From Cricetomys ansorgei (lineage: Eukaryota > Chordata > Mammalia > Rodentia > Nesomyidae), in NCBI GenBank assembly GCA_026225945.1, contig JAMJFZ010000114.1, positions 292,609-356,608 of the forward strand: a stretch of 64,000 bases of DNA, read 5' to 3'. The notes beneath the pieces were generated by a model, which worked only from the letters and a program-made list of their open reading frames with translations, searched no databases and was not told the DNA's origin. Made by a program: the position numbers and the translations under genes. Shown piece by piece: positions 12,335-25,504 of this stretch (the stretch's first letter is position 1; the number at the start of each line of letters is the position of its first letter).

Positions 12335-12492
12335 CAGGTGGTGGTGGTGGTGGTGGCTCATGCCTTTAATCTCAGCACTCAGGAAGCAGAAGCAAGGGGA
12401 TCTCTGTGAGTTCGAGGCCAGCCTGGGCTACAGAATGAGTTCTAGGACAGCCAGAGTTACAACAGAGAAACCCTGTCTCTACAAAACAAAAC
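12335..12492 (+). mobile_element. B1 SINE, plus orientation
   Basis: Full-length-looking B1 with a (GTG)n expansion in its head, CTCATGCCTTTAATCTCAGC, GTTCGAGGCCAGCCTGGGCT, and an A-rich tail (ACAAAACAAAAC). Confidence 0.92.
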
Positions 12493-12815
12493 GAGTTTGC
12501 CTTAAATGCATTTGTCTTATTTTAGCATGCCTCCTTAATTTCACGTAATAAAATTTTCTTATAGATCCGGAATGCTTTACCAACATTGTTGACAGCTATT
12601 GTGAATGATTATATTTTATAATGTCTCTGCGTGTCTTTCCTTGTTATATGATTGGCAAGTTTCTTTCTCTCCATTTCTTTTGTAGAGAAAGCTGTTGAAT
12701 TTGCATTCTAATTTTCTCACTAACTCATGGCTGGCCTCTTACAGTTCTTTACCTTTTTATAGTTATTCCTTTTGTTACTTTTAGCATTTCTGTGAGAATG
12801 CCTGTATAAAGCCAT

Positions 12816-13112
12816 TTAGGTTAGGAAGGATTTAATTTGGCGCATCCTTTGATGGACATAAGCCATTACAGCAGAGAAGACATGGTCACAGGAGATTCCA
12901 CGGCAGCAGAGGGATGTGGCTGGGACTACTCACCTTCTCACAGCCCAGTGCAAGCAGAAGCAAAGAACTCACCAGAAACAGGTCCGAGCAAACCACAGGA
13001 GGCGCTGACACTGACCCCACCTACCAAAGGCTCCACAGCCTCTCCCAAATGCCGTCAGCTGGGGGATCTAAGCATTCAAATACAAGTCCTAGTGGGGGTA
13101 TTACAGCTGTAA
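12816..13112 (-). mobile_element. Probable interspersed repeat
   Basis: The block starting at AGGAAGGATTTAATTTGGCG and ending near CAAGTCCTAGTGGGGGTATT resembles a frequent rodent repeat in reverse orientation, by analogy with 'GAAGGATTTATTTGGCT' elements. The class is uncertain. The 91-aa and 77-aa frames across it are not considered genes. Confidence 0.35.
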
Positions 13113-13145
13113 CACTTCTCAGCAGTTTTTCAAACATAAATGCCT

Positions 13146-16100
13146 AACTATGTAAAGAATTGTCATCTGTGCCTCCTCCTCTAATAGCATAGCCTAACAA
13201 TTACTACAACCTTCAGAGATTACCCACCCAACCTACCATCTTACCCATGTGCAGTCAGACTACAGGCAGACGAGAAACAAAAAAACAAAAAACCTTACCA
13301 AGCAAGCTTGCGCTAGACACTCCTTCACTCTGAGGAATTTTCTCTCGGTTAGCAGAACATGGGGAATTGCCTTATTTCTTCTCCATTTTCTTTCCTGACC
13401 TTCAATACTTCACAGGAGAGGTATCAACTTCTTTAATATCCAAAAGCCAAAGGGGAGAAAATCAGATTTTTAAAAATAGATGTTTCGGCAGTTTTTTTTT
13501 TTTTTTTGACGTGTGTGATACCTTCCGTAAAAGCCTTTGATTTTTCTTCCAGGACGTGATTAAGAATTCCAACTCATGCATTAAGCACAGGCTGCAGTCT
13601 TAACTCAGAGATCATAAATGAGTCTGTGTCTGGTAAAGAAACTGGAAGAATTTTAATGACTGCACAAATGCCCAGTGTCTCTGTGATCCTTCAGCAGAGG
13701 ATGCTCCCTTCAGGGTCCAAAATTGTCATGACTCTGTTCAACTCAAGAATTTTATTGAATAAGGTAGAACCAAGGGAATACTGGGAATTATCACTGTTTG
13801 AAGCCCTGAAAACAGTCCTGAAGAAGGGCAGGGAAAGTGAGGAAAACATTAAACATAACCCTTGATTTTAGGAAAGCAAAGTGAGGAGGAAGAGACTGTG
13901 GAAGATGAAGCAGGTGAGGCGGGGGAGGAGGAAGAACTGGGGGCAGGAGGAACAGAAGGAGAATGATGAGAGGAAGACTTCATGAGAGTCTTTAAAAATT
14001 CTTCAAGTTCTCCTGGCAGTGCCTCTCTGGAAAGCCAGCCTCTGAGCAGACAGCCTAAGACTCAGAGCACTGCCTATCTCGTCCCTCTTGTGTGTGGGTG
14101 GGTGAATGGGTGAGAGGGGAGCTTGCTACTGTCTTCTCACCTGTAGACTCCTAAGCCCCCGGCATCACCTGTGTCAGGTAGGTGTACTGAACCAACTTCC
14201 TCTCTCGCTAGAAAATGCAATTGCTTCCCTGTCACCCAGAGCCATCGTTCAGAGGCCAGCTCTATTCCTCGTTGTCTTCTTGGCACTGAGCTACTTGGCA
14301 TGCAGCGCGTCGACAGTGATGCCTTTCTAAAACAGTGAGGCAGCTTTCAGAAAGATGTAGAATCCTTCTGCTCGTTCCTGACTGTATGCTGAGCTCACAA
14401 ATCTGGACATCAATTATGTACCCCGAACCTCCATTCAGCTAAGAACTTCCATCCCCCAGATCCCTCAGTGGCATCTCTATCCACATCAGGGTGTTCTGGC
14501 TCTCATTTGCCAATGCCATCCTTGAGGTGATAAAATAGGAAGGTTTATTTTCCTTTGTTTCTGAAAATAAAATATGTCTTTTCTGTGCAGAGACAGCGTT
14601 CTTCTTGGAGTCTAACTGATGTGAGAACAGGATCTGGCATGCCCCAGGATGAGTACCTGGCCTTGAGCTTTCTCAGATTGTAATATCCAATGCACATCAT
14701 CCTTTCACATAACCTTCAAAGCCATTTTCAGAGGCAGCTTTGAAGAAAGCTTTTTCCAGAGAGGAGAAAATAGACTTAGTCAAGCGGTCAAGTGGAACTC
14801 AGTTCAAATTCAAGTCACACTCACTCATTCTCATAAATATTACACACCGGCTCAGATTCAACTCAAACTCATGATCATCCGCTTTGCTTTTCTGTGTATT
14901 AAATTATCCCATGTGACTAGGACCAGGGACTGCAAGTATACTGAGCAGAAAATTCAAACATGAATGCATAAAGATTTGGAGTGCGTGGGCCTCGATTCTA
15001 GCTCTGCTTTGGTTAAGAACTGTGGAAAGAGGAAGAAATGTGAGAAAGAATAAAAATGTTTGCTTGAGCTAACCGGATCTTCTGGAAAGATATAGTAACT
15101 ACAACTAGGTAATCAGGAACATACAGCCCGTCCAGCTCCAGGCTCCCTCAGAATCACAAGGTCCTGTGACACATTTCAGAGTCAATGCTGGTGTCCTAGC
15201 TCTCTCTCCTCACTTCCTTCCCTAACCTAAACTTCTCCAGCTCACGGACTCCCCTTCCCTTTATAACCCTGCTCTTCCAGCTACCATCTCTCTCTTCTCT
15301 CTTTTGCGGGCACTTTCCTCTTCATCTCTCACCGACACCCCCCCCCTCACTGTCTGCCTGTATCCCTCCATCTTTCTGCTCTGCTCCTGCTTATCTAATG
15401 GCAGGATAATCCAACCTGCTGGCCATGCTCAGTCTACTACTCTCTCTTTCTGCTCTGGCTCTTCCAGATGTCTCTGGGAGTTTTCTCTCTCATAAATTCA
15501 ATAAAAACCTTCCCCTTAACCACACCATGGAGCGGTCATGTCATCAGTTTATACACCAACAGACTTATTTTGCCTTAATCACCTCTTTGAAACCCTGCCT
15601 TCAAACGCAGTTGCAGAGACTGAACTATTTCTAACTCTGACTTTTCCTGCATGCTTCACAGGTTTGGGTGGGTGGAGAGTCCTCACCATTTACTGTGCCC
15701 ATAAGCCTGACTTTTCCAAGAACTGTTCCTGTCATGGGTCACCTGATCATCCAGATGCCAGATTCTAATGACAGAGTCAGTTGCAACCCTGACATCTACA
15801 ACTGGATCCACTAATGTTACCAGAAGACACAGTGTTTCCTGTCCCATTTGGCAAGTTCTGGAGCTGCCCAGACGCACCTAAGGCATGCTGCCATCTGTCA
15901 CTCATTCTTCCCTTTAAGGAAGCCATTGTCAGATTGTCACAGGCTTCACCGGTGTGTGCTCACCAAGAGAGTGTGGAGAACACTGTGATTCTTGTGGGTC
16001 TTCACTCTGCCCCTCTGCTTTCCCTGTCACCCCAGGCCTTTGGAGTTAGCTCTGCCCCTTTTCAGGGCACAGAGGGATCCCACTCCTGGTGCATCCTGGT

Positions 16101-16808
16101 GCCTTCCCAGAGAATGTAGACCTCTTTCTTTTCCAATGTTGTAGAGGGCATTTCTAGGTCCCTCCAGGGCCTCTAAATCTAAAAAGAGTGGGAGGGGCAG
16201 TTCTTTTTATGAAAGGACAAATATCACTGGGACAAAGATTTATTCTAAGAGCAACAACAAAATAATATCGACAGAAGGACAGAGCAGAAAGATGAAGCAG
16301 AGTAAATAGAAGGATGGATCCTCTTGGTCTTGGAAAGGCAGGTCCTTATCTGTCACAGGAGATGAGGTTTCTCATTCTGCAGTCAGAGAGTCACAACTGA
16401 AGAAGAAAAATGGCTCTGCCATCTGGAGCCAGATAATACATGTTTTAAAATCAAAATAAATAGATATAAGGCTATTGTTACCTAATTGACTAGAATCACA
16501 AGTCAGAAATGAGAATATCCAAACTCTGCCTTGTCTGGGTTTATTTATTTTTGGTGCATTGTTGATTGGTTTTACAGTTATCTAGATTTTTAACTGTATT
16601 TGTCAGGTTTTTTTTTCAGAATTTTGAGATGTTATACTGTTTTTCTTTTATTTCTCATTTAATGTTAGTCATTAGGCAATTCTTAGAATTGTTACAATTC
16701 TTAGAAATCCTACAAACCATATGTCCAATAAGAGAAGACATAGTAAATAAATCACTATTGGTTATAAAACAGTATATCTAGTGTGCTGTCACTTTCACTA
16801 AATATAAT

Positions 16809-16810
<2 letters not shown>
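13146..16810. other. Intergenic, no gene seen
   Basis: Includes a purine-rich GAGGAGG patch near 13880-13970 and a C8 run near 15340. None of the open frames (up to 101 aa at 15814-16119) has recognisable domains or flanking splice sites. Confidence 0.4.

Positions 16811-16849
<39 letters not shown>
16811..16849. repeat. (GT)n microsatellite
   Basis: About 19 uninterrupted GT units. Confidence 0.95.
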
Positions 16850-16852
<3 letters not shown>

Positions 16853-18471
16853 ATTCAAAATAGTGAGGAAAATCATAAAATTTAGTTTGTATTACCAGCA
16901 TGCAAAGGAAAAAATTCTAATGACAAATACGTATTTAGCCACATAATTTTCTTGGTAATCATACCAGAAGCAGCAGGAGACACAGCCCAGCACTGCTGTC
17001 AGCATCTTGAGGAGTTCTGCCTTAAGGAGTCTCACTCAGATAAAGCAAGATCTTTGACTATTATAACACAGAAAATAATTTCAGGACCAGTGCATACGAA
17101 GCAGAGTTTTATTAAGAAAGGGTTTTAACATTTATTTAAGCATGGGTATTGGTGGTAACCCAGGAAAATGACAGCCATACACTAGACATGGGTATGGGTT
17201 TCTCAAGAGTCATGCATTATGTTTTTGCAATAGCCCTATAGATGGTCTTAATAGCTTCTGAAGTCATATTGTTCAAAAGAACTATTTCTTTTTCTTTTTT
17301 CAAATGAAATCATAGACTTACTGCAGTGGTATACTGGAGCACAGACTACTGAGATAAAACCATATGTCATAAGATTTAAAGGAGTTCTTTCTATACTAGG
17401 TTACAAGAGAGTTGAAATATATGTTGACTGTTAACAAAATTCAGCATTTTGTTTATGAACTTCTCCAAAAATTGCAGACTTAAAGCTGAGAAAGGAGTAA
17501 CGCCAAATGCAAAAGGTCACATGCACTCAGGCCTTAGGCTGATTCACGCTCTTCTATCATTCTCATTTGAAATGACTTTTAAAAATATTCTCTCCATGTA
17601 GGGGATCCTCACTGTAAATTCTGTCAATTGTATCAAAATTCTTGACTCTTAACTGGCAAGGAACTCAAGCAGACACTTGAGTGAGGGGCTCATTTCTTTC
17701 CTATGTCTCCTTAATGTTTTCTATTTCATGATAGGCGTTTAAAGAGAGTCTGAGCTACAGGATGAATGTGCCTCTCTCAGTGACAGGAAAGACACACACA
17801 CAGAAAGAGAGGGGGCATATTTGAAAAAAAAATAGTGGTATAAACTGTAACAAATGGGTTAAAATTACAGAGATAAAATAAAAATGAGTTTATAAGCAAA
17901 AAGAGCTGTGTCATATCAGGAAGGAACAGTCTTCCCTTTGCTGGGCTCTGATAAGCAATGCAAACAACGCGTTGCCAAATTCAGCTCCCTGTGTCCAGGT
18001 CTAAACAGCCTTTGCTATTTACAAAGCACTTCAAGTTCCAGGGAGAGAGATTCAGTGATACTTCCTCATTCCTTTACCTGTTAATCATTTTTTTTTTTCA
18101 TTTGAAAACGACTGTGTTAACGGGGACAGAAGGAGTTGATATATTTCAAGGAAGGATGAAGAGTATTCCCAAATCCATGAAAAGCCCAGAGGCATTCCTC
18201 CAGTTAAAAGTCTGGAGACGGTTTTATGTAAAAGTCTCTGTCCCACTTCGTGCTCAGACTTGAATCAAGCAACCGCTGTCTCCCAGTTTGTTTTTGTAGA
18301 AGAGGCAGTCGGTGGGACCTGGCGACCTGATAATAAAACTTTGCCCAAGCAACCAGCGTCTAGCTATAGTAAGCACTGAAATCTGTATTCAAACTCAGTT
18401 CGGAGAGAAGTTTCCTTTCTGAACACAATAAGACTGTTAAAAAAAAAAACCGTTAAAAATCAAGGACATAG
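16850..18471. other. Intergenic, no gene seen
   Basis: AT-rich sequence without a supported feature. Confidence 0.4.
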
Positions 18472-18795
18472 GCTGGAGAGATGGCTCGGTGGGTAAATGC
18501 TCTTGCCATGCAAGCATGAGAACCCGGGTAGGAAGCACAGGACCCGAGTGAAGCTGAAGCAGAGGTTCATGGGTATAGTCTGTTCGTCTTGCAGAAAGAT
18601 GGGAGGTGAAGGCAGGAGACTTGCTGGAATCCCATGGGCCCCTTTTAGAACCTCTTGATGTCTCACTGTCTCACACAAGGTGGAAGGGCAAGACTGACAC
18701 GCAAGCTTTGACCTCTGACCTCCGTGTGGGCACTGCTGCATGCCTGTGTCCATGTTCACAAACATGAATGCATGCCTGCAACAGAAAACACACAA
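18472..18795 (+). mobile_element. B2/B4-type SINE, possibly composite
   Basis: The tRNA-derived head GGCTGGAGAGATGGCTCGGT is followed by GTAAATGCTCTTGCCATGCA and a downstream 'TTTGACCTCTGACCTCCGTG' segment like the tail of B4-type elements. The 111-aa minus frame across it is a repeat artefact. Confidence 0.7.
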
Positions 18796-19188
18796 GTTTG
18801 TTTTTTAATCAAGGACAAAACAGTTACAAGAAAGTCAATACAAAAGTTGACAAATGTATCAGATCCGAAAGAGTCCCAGACAGATTCAATGTTATACTAT
18901 CAAATTCAGTCAAGAGAGCTACTTATGGGTGCCTGAAAGGCTCCCAAGATAATAAAGAACCAAAGCAAAGTACTTCTTCCAGATGTGCCTACAAAGCATA
19001 CTTTATGGACAGTATCAGGTTCTAAGTAGCTTCAAGGAAACCCAAGAGATTGCATGAAGACACTGTTGAGAAACTGTGGTATTCATTATGTTTCTGGGAA
19101 ACACAACATTCCTAGGGTTTCCAGAGAGTTGCGATAGTAAGCCATAATCAATCAAGAGCAGAGAGAATGTGTTCTTATTCTCTGATAC

Positions 19189-19312
19189 TGTGGTGGCTAA
19201 AGAGAAAACTCTATCTTAGGTCTGAGGCCAGCCCTGAGAGCAACCTGAGGCTGTTAAAATAATAACAGGCATTCCAGGAACACAAAAGTTCGTGGTTGCT
19301 GTCTCACACCTG
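19189..19312 (+). repeat. Direct repeat, left copy
   Basis: About 120 bp running from TGGTGGCTAAAGAG through 'GGCATTCCAGGAACACAAAA' to CTCACACCTGCC. A similar segment recurs at 20427-20548 in the same orientation. Confidence 0.6.
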
Positions 19313-19395
19313 CCGAGTACATGTCCACAAGAGTAAATTGTGGCTTCTGCCTTTTATCTCCATTCCTCTTTATTCCACACACACCTAGTTACAAG

Positions 19396-20160
19396 TTTCA
19401 CAAATCATTTATTTTTATAAAGGCGGGGAAGGGTAGAGCAAAGCGTCTTTTGCAATGTGGGAGCGGGAGAAGGGACAGAGTTGGAAACTAGCCGGTGTCT
19501 TTCACAGCCCTGATAGGACACTGGCATCTGCAGTGGGGCTCTGAGGAAGAGGTGGGCGAGGGTCCATGGGAGTTGAGGGACCTAAACCCAGAGCTTGCCC
19601 CCAAAGACCCTTAAATGCAGGGGACAGGCTCAGGGGACGACGAGATGGCTTGGAGACGGAGCAGGAAATGAAAACTCAAGTTAGTGGATACAAGACGAGT
19701 GACGTCATCGTGGTGAGGGGGTAAGAGATGGAAAAGGTAGGTAAAGGGGCAGTAAAGGGTCTCCCGGAGACCCCAGGGAGAGGTGGGGGCCAGCCTGCGT
19801 GTTAATTTAATATTAAACTGGGATGGAAATTGGAAAGGACAAAGTTATTTCAAGGGATGATTTCTTAGCCTCCCAGCCTGTACAAGAGAGGCTGAGAGCC
19901 TGGGGCTGACACCAGTCATAGCAAAGGGACTGTTGGGAGATGGGAGTCCTCTGGCCCTTGAGTAGCCAGGCAGGGAGGCCCCTCAGCCCTTCATCCCCCA
20001 CCCACAGATGCCTCAAGCCATCAAAATTCCAGAGATCATTGCTGCTGAATTGGGATGTCTCCCTTATCAATCATCATCAAATGCTACCATCTCCCTCTTT
20101 TTCCTGGGCCCCTGTGTGGTGGTTTGGGGAGTGCTGGAGGATGTGAGCCCTATCCGGAAT
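19396..20160 (-). other. GC-richer block, possible decayed retrocopy
   Basis: This block is more GC-rich and gene-like than its flanks and lies between two direct repeats. Read on the minus strand, its frames are broken by several stops. A TTTATT stretch at its low-coordinate end could be a reversed poly(A) signal. I recognise no parent gene. It also contains a perfect CRE octamer TGACGTCA at 19700-19707. Confidence 0.2.
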
Positions 20161-20426
20161 GTGATGACCACTGTCTGAATTCTGAACAGTCTTACTAATG
20201 CTTTGTAATGTCAAACACTATAAATACCAGGGGCCTTAAAATTAAGTTCCCCAGATTCAACTCATTCTCCTAGAGGCAGTGAGACTATAATAGGTTAATA
20301 AACTGTAATTATGCCATCTCAAAAAAAAATCAACTCGGTTAAAATATTAGCCCTACTGTCTTGGTATCAATCTGACCCTCAACATAAATCAATGATTTGA
20401 TTCATGTGATCCAGAACCAGTGGGGG

Positions 20427-20548
20427 GTGTGATGGCTAAGAAAAATTCTACCTTAGGTCTGAGCCAGCCCTAGGAGCAACCCAGGGCTAAGACAATACCA
20501 GGCATTCCAGGAATGCAAAAGGTCCCAGATGTTCTCACACCTGCCTCT
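20427..20548 (+). repeat. Direct repeat, right copy
   Basis: Matches 19189-19312, including 'CCAGCCCTAGGAGCAACC' and 'GGCATTCCAGGAATGCAAAA', then diverges after CTCACACCTGCC. Confidence 0.6.
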
Positions 20549-22429
20549 TGATATACACGGAAAATTTGGAGTTTGCTGGTTTTCTGCTTTTTTTCACACA
20601 ATATAGAGATAAATTTCATCCTGTGACACATACAAGTCTTTAAGTTATGTCTTCTGGTGGGGGGTATCTTTGTATGAAGAAATGTTCCTTCTGCTGGTGG
20701 ACTAAAGACACAGAGAACATTAGACACTGAAACTAGGCCCACTACACACTAGCAGAGCATCTGTAAGAAGTTCCATGCTGAGATGGGAGGGTTTGTTAGC
20801 TGGCTACACCAGAGCAAGCAGCTTGAACAGCTCTGCTTGTAAAAATCGATATCCACAGGAGTTGTTTGTCTTTCCAAGATGTGAGATTCTTCTTACTGCC
20901 CTCCCTTGTAGGTGACCCTGGAACTCGCCCACTACCTCTATGCTTGTACACATTCTCACGCACATCTTCGATTTCTACAATCTCTTCTAACAGGTAGAGT
21001 AAAATTCTCTGTAATTAAACCTAAATATTTAAATGTAGTAGTAGTTACTCTGTTTGTGTTTGCTTTTCTCTATCTTATAGTCAGTGCATTTTAAATGTAT
21101 CTTGGAAGCAAACGTTTGTGGCAGAAGAAAATCTATATTTATTTAGTTCCCATATCTGAACATGTAGATGAAAATCTAGATAGGGCCAGGATTGTTCTGT
21201 GCACCGTATATGTCGTCCCTCCTCTAGATATCAGATCTCTCTCCTGTCATGGCTCTCTGAAGAGCAGATGGTTTCATATTTGCATCAAAGGTGACCATGT
21301 ACTGGTTCTCTATACAAGATGTCCCTAGTATAGAAATGTCTCAGGTTTTTCTCAGGTCTATTCTGGGTCCCTGAGGACTCGCAGGGGAGCTGCAGTGAAG
21401 AGGGTAAGAGTCCCCTGCAGGGCAAGAGAGCCTGAGCTAAGTCTCTGTGCAGAGTGTGGGCTAACTGTATGTACAGGACTGTTATGGCCTCATCAACCAA
21501 AGGATTTCATTAAGAAGTTTCCTGTTTGAGTTTCAATAAAAACTTGGAGAGTTCAAGTCTCTTACTCAAAGTCACTGAAGATTAAGCAACATGGCTATTG
21601 CACAGCCGGTGTACTTTCCTACTGCTCTACATTGTCTATTAATGGTTCAACATTTTACAGAACTAGCTATTCTCAATATCAAGAATAATTGTGTTCTGTG
21701 CCCAGAACCCAAAAGCTGACTGATCACCTCATACGAGTTCATGCTTTATACGTTGCTACCTTTGAAACTTAATGAGAAGACTTACTCTTTTATCTATAAA
21801 TAGTTGAAGTAAAGCTAATTATCAGGCATTGTACAACATAATTTACATATATGACTATGACCATAATTTAGTAAACGGATGTGGTCTCTCCAGAAAATAG
21901 TGGCTGGGAGTTCTATTGACTTTCCGCACTGGTCTATGGCACAAAACAGGGAGGGGAACAATTGGCCCATCGAAGGCTCTGGGATGCAGACAGTTGTAAG
22001 AAGAAACAAGTTCTCAAAACTGTGGCCCATCTTGTGGTTCAGTACCGTACATTTAGTGGAAGTGCAAAAGCCCCTGTCTAAGGGTCCATTTCCTCTGACC
22101 TACACTTGACTTAAGAGCTTGCTCGAGACTGATTTCTTTATGCCCCTCATTGATGCTAGGTCCCTGCCACTCATAGCGGATGCTGAGCAAGACATTCGTT
22201 TGAGAGACAAAGAAAACTGCTTAAATGACAAAAAAGTTGGGCACTAAAAATAGAAAATACTTATGAGACACTAGGGAAGGAATAGCCTCAATTTAAAAAA
22301 ACAACACTGAAAAAAGTATTTATGTGCAGATTTTCCAGTTTTCTAATTCAGAGGGAATGAGTAGAAAATACCGTCAGAAACAATGGAAATGTGTTTGTCC
22401 ATTTGTCGAGTTAAGAGTGGAATGAGAGC
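20549..22429. other. Intergenic, no gene seen
   Basis: No supported gene. A segment near 22005-22070 shows partial similarity to 23357-23420. Confidence 0.4.
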
Positions 22430-22575
22430 CAGACGGTGGCTGGTGCACTCCTTTAATGCCGGCCCTCGGGAGGCAGAGGCAGGAGGATCTCTGTGAGTTC
22501 GAGGCCAGCCTGATCTACAGAGGGAGTTCCAGGACAGCCAGAGTTACACGGAGAAAGCCCATCTCAACAAAACAA
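22430..22575 (+). mobile_element. B1 SINE, plus orientation
   Basis: AGCCAGACGGTGGCTGGTGC head, CTTTAATGCCGGCCCTCGGG, GAGTTCGAGGCCAGCCTGAT and an AACAAAACA tail. It is flanked by 'AAGAGTGGAATGAGAG' on the left and 'AAGAGTGGAATGAGAGGC' on the right, a clear target-site duplication. Confidence 0.95.
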
Positions 22576-23179
22576 GAGTGGAATGAGAGGCAAGGAGAAA
22601 GGGAATTTATTTGTCAGAGATATATCAGGAAAAAATTGTGAAGGTGGCGAGATGGCTCAGCAGGAGCACAGACCTGAGCTGCTGCTCACAAGGGTTTCCA
22701 GGCTTCTCTTTTGGATGTGTCTGAAGATTCCCTTCTTTCAGTCTCTCCTTGGGGTATCTCTGCAAATTCCTTCCTTTGGGTTTTACAGCCTCTCCTTAAG
22801 GTGTATCTGCAAATTCCCTCTTCTGGAGTTTTATGTGAAGACAGTGGACCCTGACTTTGTGTAAGCTCTAGAAATAGTTAAAATAATGTGCATTATTATA
22901 TAATACCACCAATAATCCAAACGTCCTATGAGAGTTGAGTACAGAAAATCATTCCTTAAGGAATATTGACATTAACTAACCTAAAGGTATTTTTGTCTCC
23001 TATTACTTTGACCAGTTTTTTAAAAACTTACTGGTCTTTGGATTGTATATTATGGTTTCTGATTTTGTGTTTTTTATGAGTTTTGTTTGTGTGTGTGTAT
23101 GTGTCTCTGCATGTGTATGAATATGCTTTCTCACTGTGCTGTTTGTTTTATTCTTGTCTATTTGTTTGTTTGCCTACTT

Positions 23180-23311
23180 GTTTTCTAAAGAGATAGAAAG
23201 AAGGCATGGTGTGGGACTGGAGAGGCTCTGGGAGGAGGTAAGAGAGGGGAAACCATAATCAATATATTACATGAAAAAAAAATATTTTCAGTAAAAAAAA
23301 TAAAATCCGAA
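23180..23311 (+). mobile_element. L1 3' end with A-rich tail
   Basis: A G-rich segment (GACTGGAGAGGCTCTGGGAG), then 'ACCATAATCAATATATTACA' and an A-rich stretch with AATAAAA, as at the 3' ends of rodent L1 elements. Confidence 0.55.
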
Positions 23312-24876
23312 AAAAAGAAGTGTGGTGTGTATATACAAGGTGACTGGAAGAAAAAACAAGTACTGAAATCTATGGTCCATCTTGGGTTCAGCACTGAGGT
23401 GCAACAACCGGTCTGAAGGTCTTTGAAGCAGAGGGGAAAAATATTGTCATACTGAGTGCACAAATTGGTCAGATTCAAGGTTAGAAGTAATAGTTCAGGA
23501 TCAGCTCTGGATCATCAATTAGAATGCTTGCGTGCTGGCTGAGGATGTGAAGAAAACCGTCACACAGTAGGACAGCAAGGAAGTAGGAACAGCCCAGGAA
23601 GATTTCCCTGGTGTCACCGAAGTCACTTTGCTATCTCTGACTCAGCAGCGCCATCTGCTGTCCTGTTTCCTCTGCTCCTGCTGGGCAAATGCATGTCCTG
23701 TTTATGTCAAAATGACAAGGTTCCTGAAAAACAATATCTGAGAGAAAGACCTTGACTCAGGAACAGGACATAGAAGGCATGTGTTTATACCAGGAAATCG
23801 CTAACACAGGAAGTCCAGGATTTACAAAAGTCAGAGGGAATGACAGAGGACTTATGAACTACAAAACTAATGGCAGAGAGAATTATAAACTTTCAGAGCT
23901 ATCAACACTACATAATAAAATAAATATGACAAAATGAGCTATAATGAGAGTACACTAGAAACTACAAATTTCATGCAATGCATCCCTAATTCATAAGAAA
24001 AGAAAAATGCAAATAGCACTTCAATAGAATATCAATTTATGCCTATCAGCTTAGAAAATATACTTTTTTAAATATTAAGAGTACATTGACTGTTTTTCAT
24101 CCCCAAACACTGGAGGAACCCAGTGAAACAACAATCATATTATAGAGACCCAACAAATCCCTGCATGTGCAGGACAGAGTGTGGATGAACTGGCTGCGAT
24201 TGTGCCCTTGGGGACACAAAGATTCCACCTCAGTCTGGTCCTCCAAGCCTATTGAGCAACTGGCTCATCCATAGTGAAGATAGCTGGCAAAGGGCTCCTG
24301 ACTCCACAACACAGGAAGGGATAGAGCAGAAAATGTAAAGCCATAGCAAAATGAAGACATGGAAAGTAGAATGTGTTTTATTGTTAAAAAGGATACCCTC
24401 ATTATTATCTTTATAAAAGCTTTCGTTTTGCTGGTAAGAATTCTGTTTATTGTATATTCCAGGCAGGAAGGTCTTCCAGGTCATCAGGTATCAGGAGTGG
24501 CCAGTACTACACTAAACACTTGCTAGAGAAGAAGAGATTGAAAAAGAGATTGGGTGATACCAAGGCTTCTGGAGACATTCTATTGGGCACAGTCTCTATT
24601 ATGCATGTGGAGGTTGATGAGGTTTCTAACAGAAGCCATGAGGGATATGATGTTAATTGCAGTTTCATTTATAACATTTTCCTGAGAACCACATGTGTGA
24701 ACAGCGCTGCATCTACTCCACATCTGCCATTCCTTCAACTCCACAAATATCTGCCTCCCCAATTCATGATCTCTCCTTTACTTATAATTGTTAAATGTAC
24801 ACATATGCACACATGTATATATAACCAACTGATTACATTTAACATTACTAATATGAAGATATGCCCAGGGCTAGCC
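23312..24876. other. Intergenic, no gene seen
   Basis: No supported gene. It contains one CTCF-like motif at 23648-23661, and around 24760-24860 an AT-rich segment like a reversed L1 3' UTR. Confidence 0.35.
23648..23661 (-). promoter_or_regulatory. CTCF-like core motif
   Basis: The minus strand reads ACAGCAGATGGCGC, 13 of 14 positions of CCASYAGRKGGCRS. Motif match only. Confidence 0.35.
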
Positions 24877-25095
24877 ATTTAGAATTGAGGCAAACTACCG
24901 ACAAATGGGACCTTATAAAACTAAAAAGCCTCCCTATAGCAAAGGAAATAATCAATTCAGGAAAGAGGAAGCTCACAGAGTGGTAAAGGCTCTTTGCAAG
25001 CTATTCATCTGATAAGAAATATTATACAGCATATACCAAAAACTAAAGGAAATAAAACAGTTAAGAAAGGAACCCAATTAAAAACGAGCTCTGTG
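24877..25095 (+). mobile_element. L1 ORF2 fragment, 5' part
   Basis: The 'GACAAATGGGACCTTATAAA' and 'AAGCCTCCCTATAGCAAAGG' segments match the conserved 3' part of L1 ORF2 by pattern. The frame is broken. It is separated from the next ORF2 piece by inserted sequence at about 25100-25500. Confidence 0.7.
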
Positions 25096-25504
25096 TTTGA
25101 AAGAGTTCTGAAAAGGAGAAATGAAAATGACTGAAATGAGATCAGGCATGTTCATGATATGGTCATACTATGCAGACCCAAGCCAGATCAAATCCCAGCA
25201 TGGAGATGAGAACTGGGTACAAAATTCCCACCTCTGACCACAGAGGTATTGCCAATTATTAGCTGCTGGGAGGAGTCAGATTTCTCTGAGTGCATTCCCT
25301 GGTAAGTGGACCATGTTCCTGTGGAGGACCACAAATCCAAAAACATTCGAGCAATATAAATGGGTCTAGATGGGTTTAAAAAAAATACACAAAATTGGAC
25401 GGGTGGACAAGTGGGTGGGTCTGGAAAGAGCTGGGAGAGGGGTGAATATTATCCAAACAAGTTAAGAGGTTGTTGGAAACTTTCAAAGAACTAATAAAAA
25501 TGGC

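Noticed and set aside
18472..18560. tRNA-like Pol III promoter sequence
   Set aside because: It is the tRNA-derived head of a SINE, not a tRNA gene.
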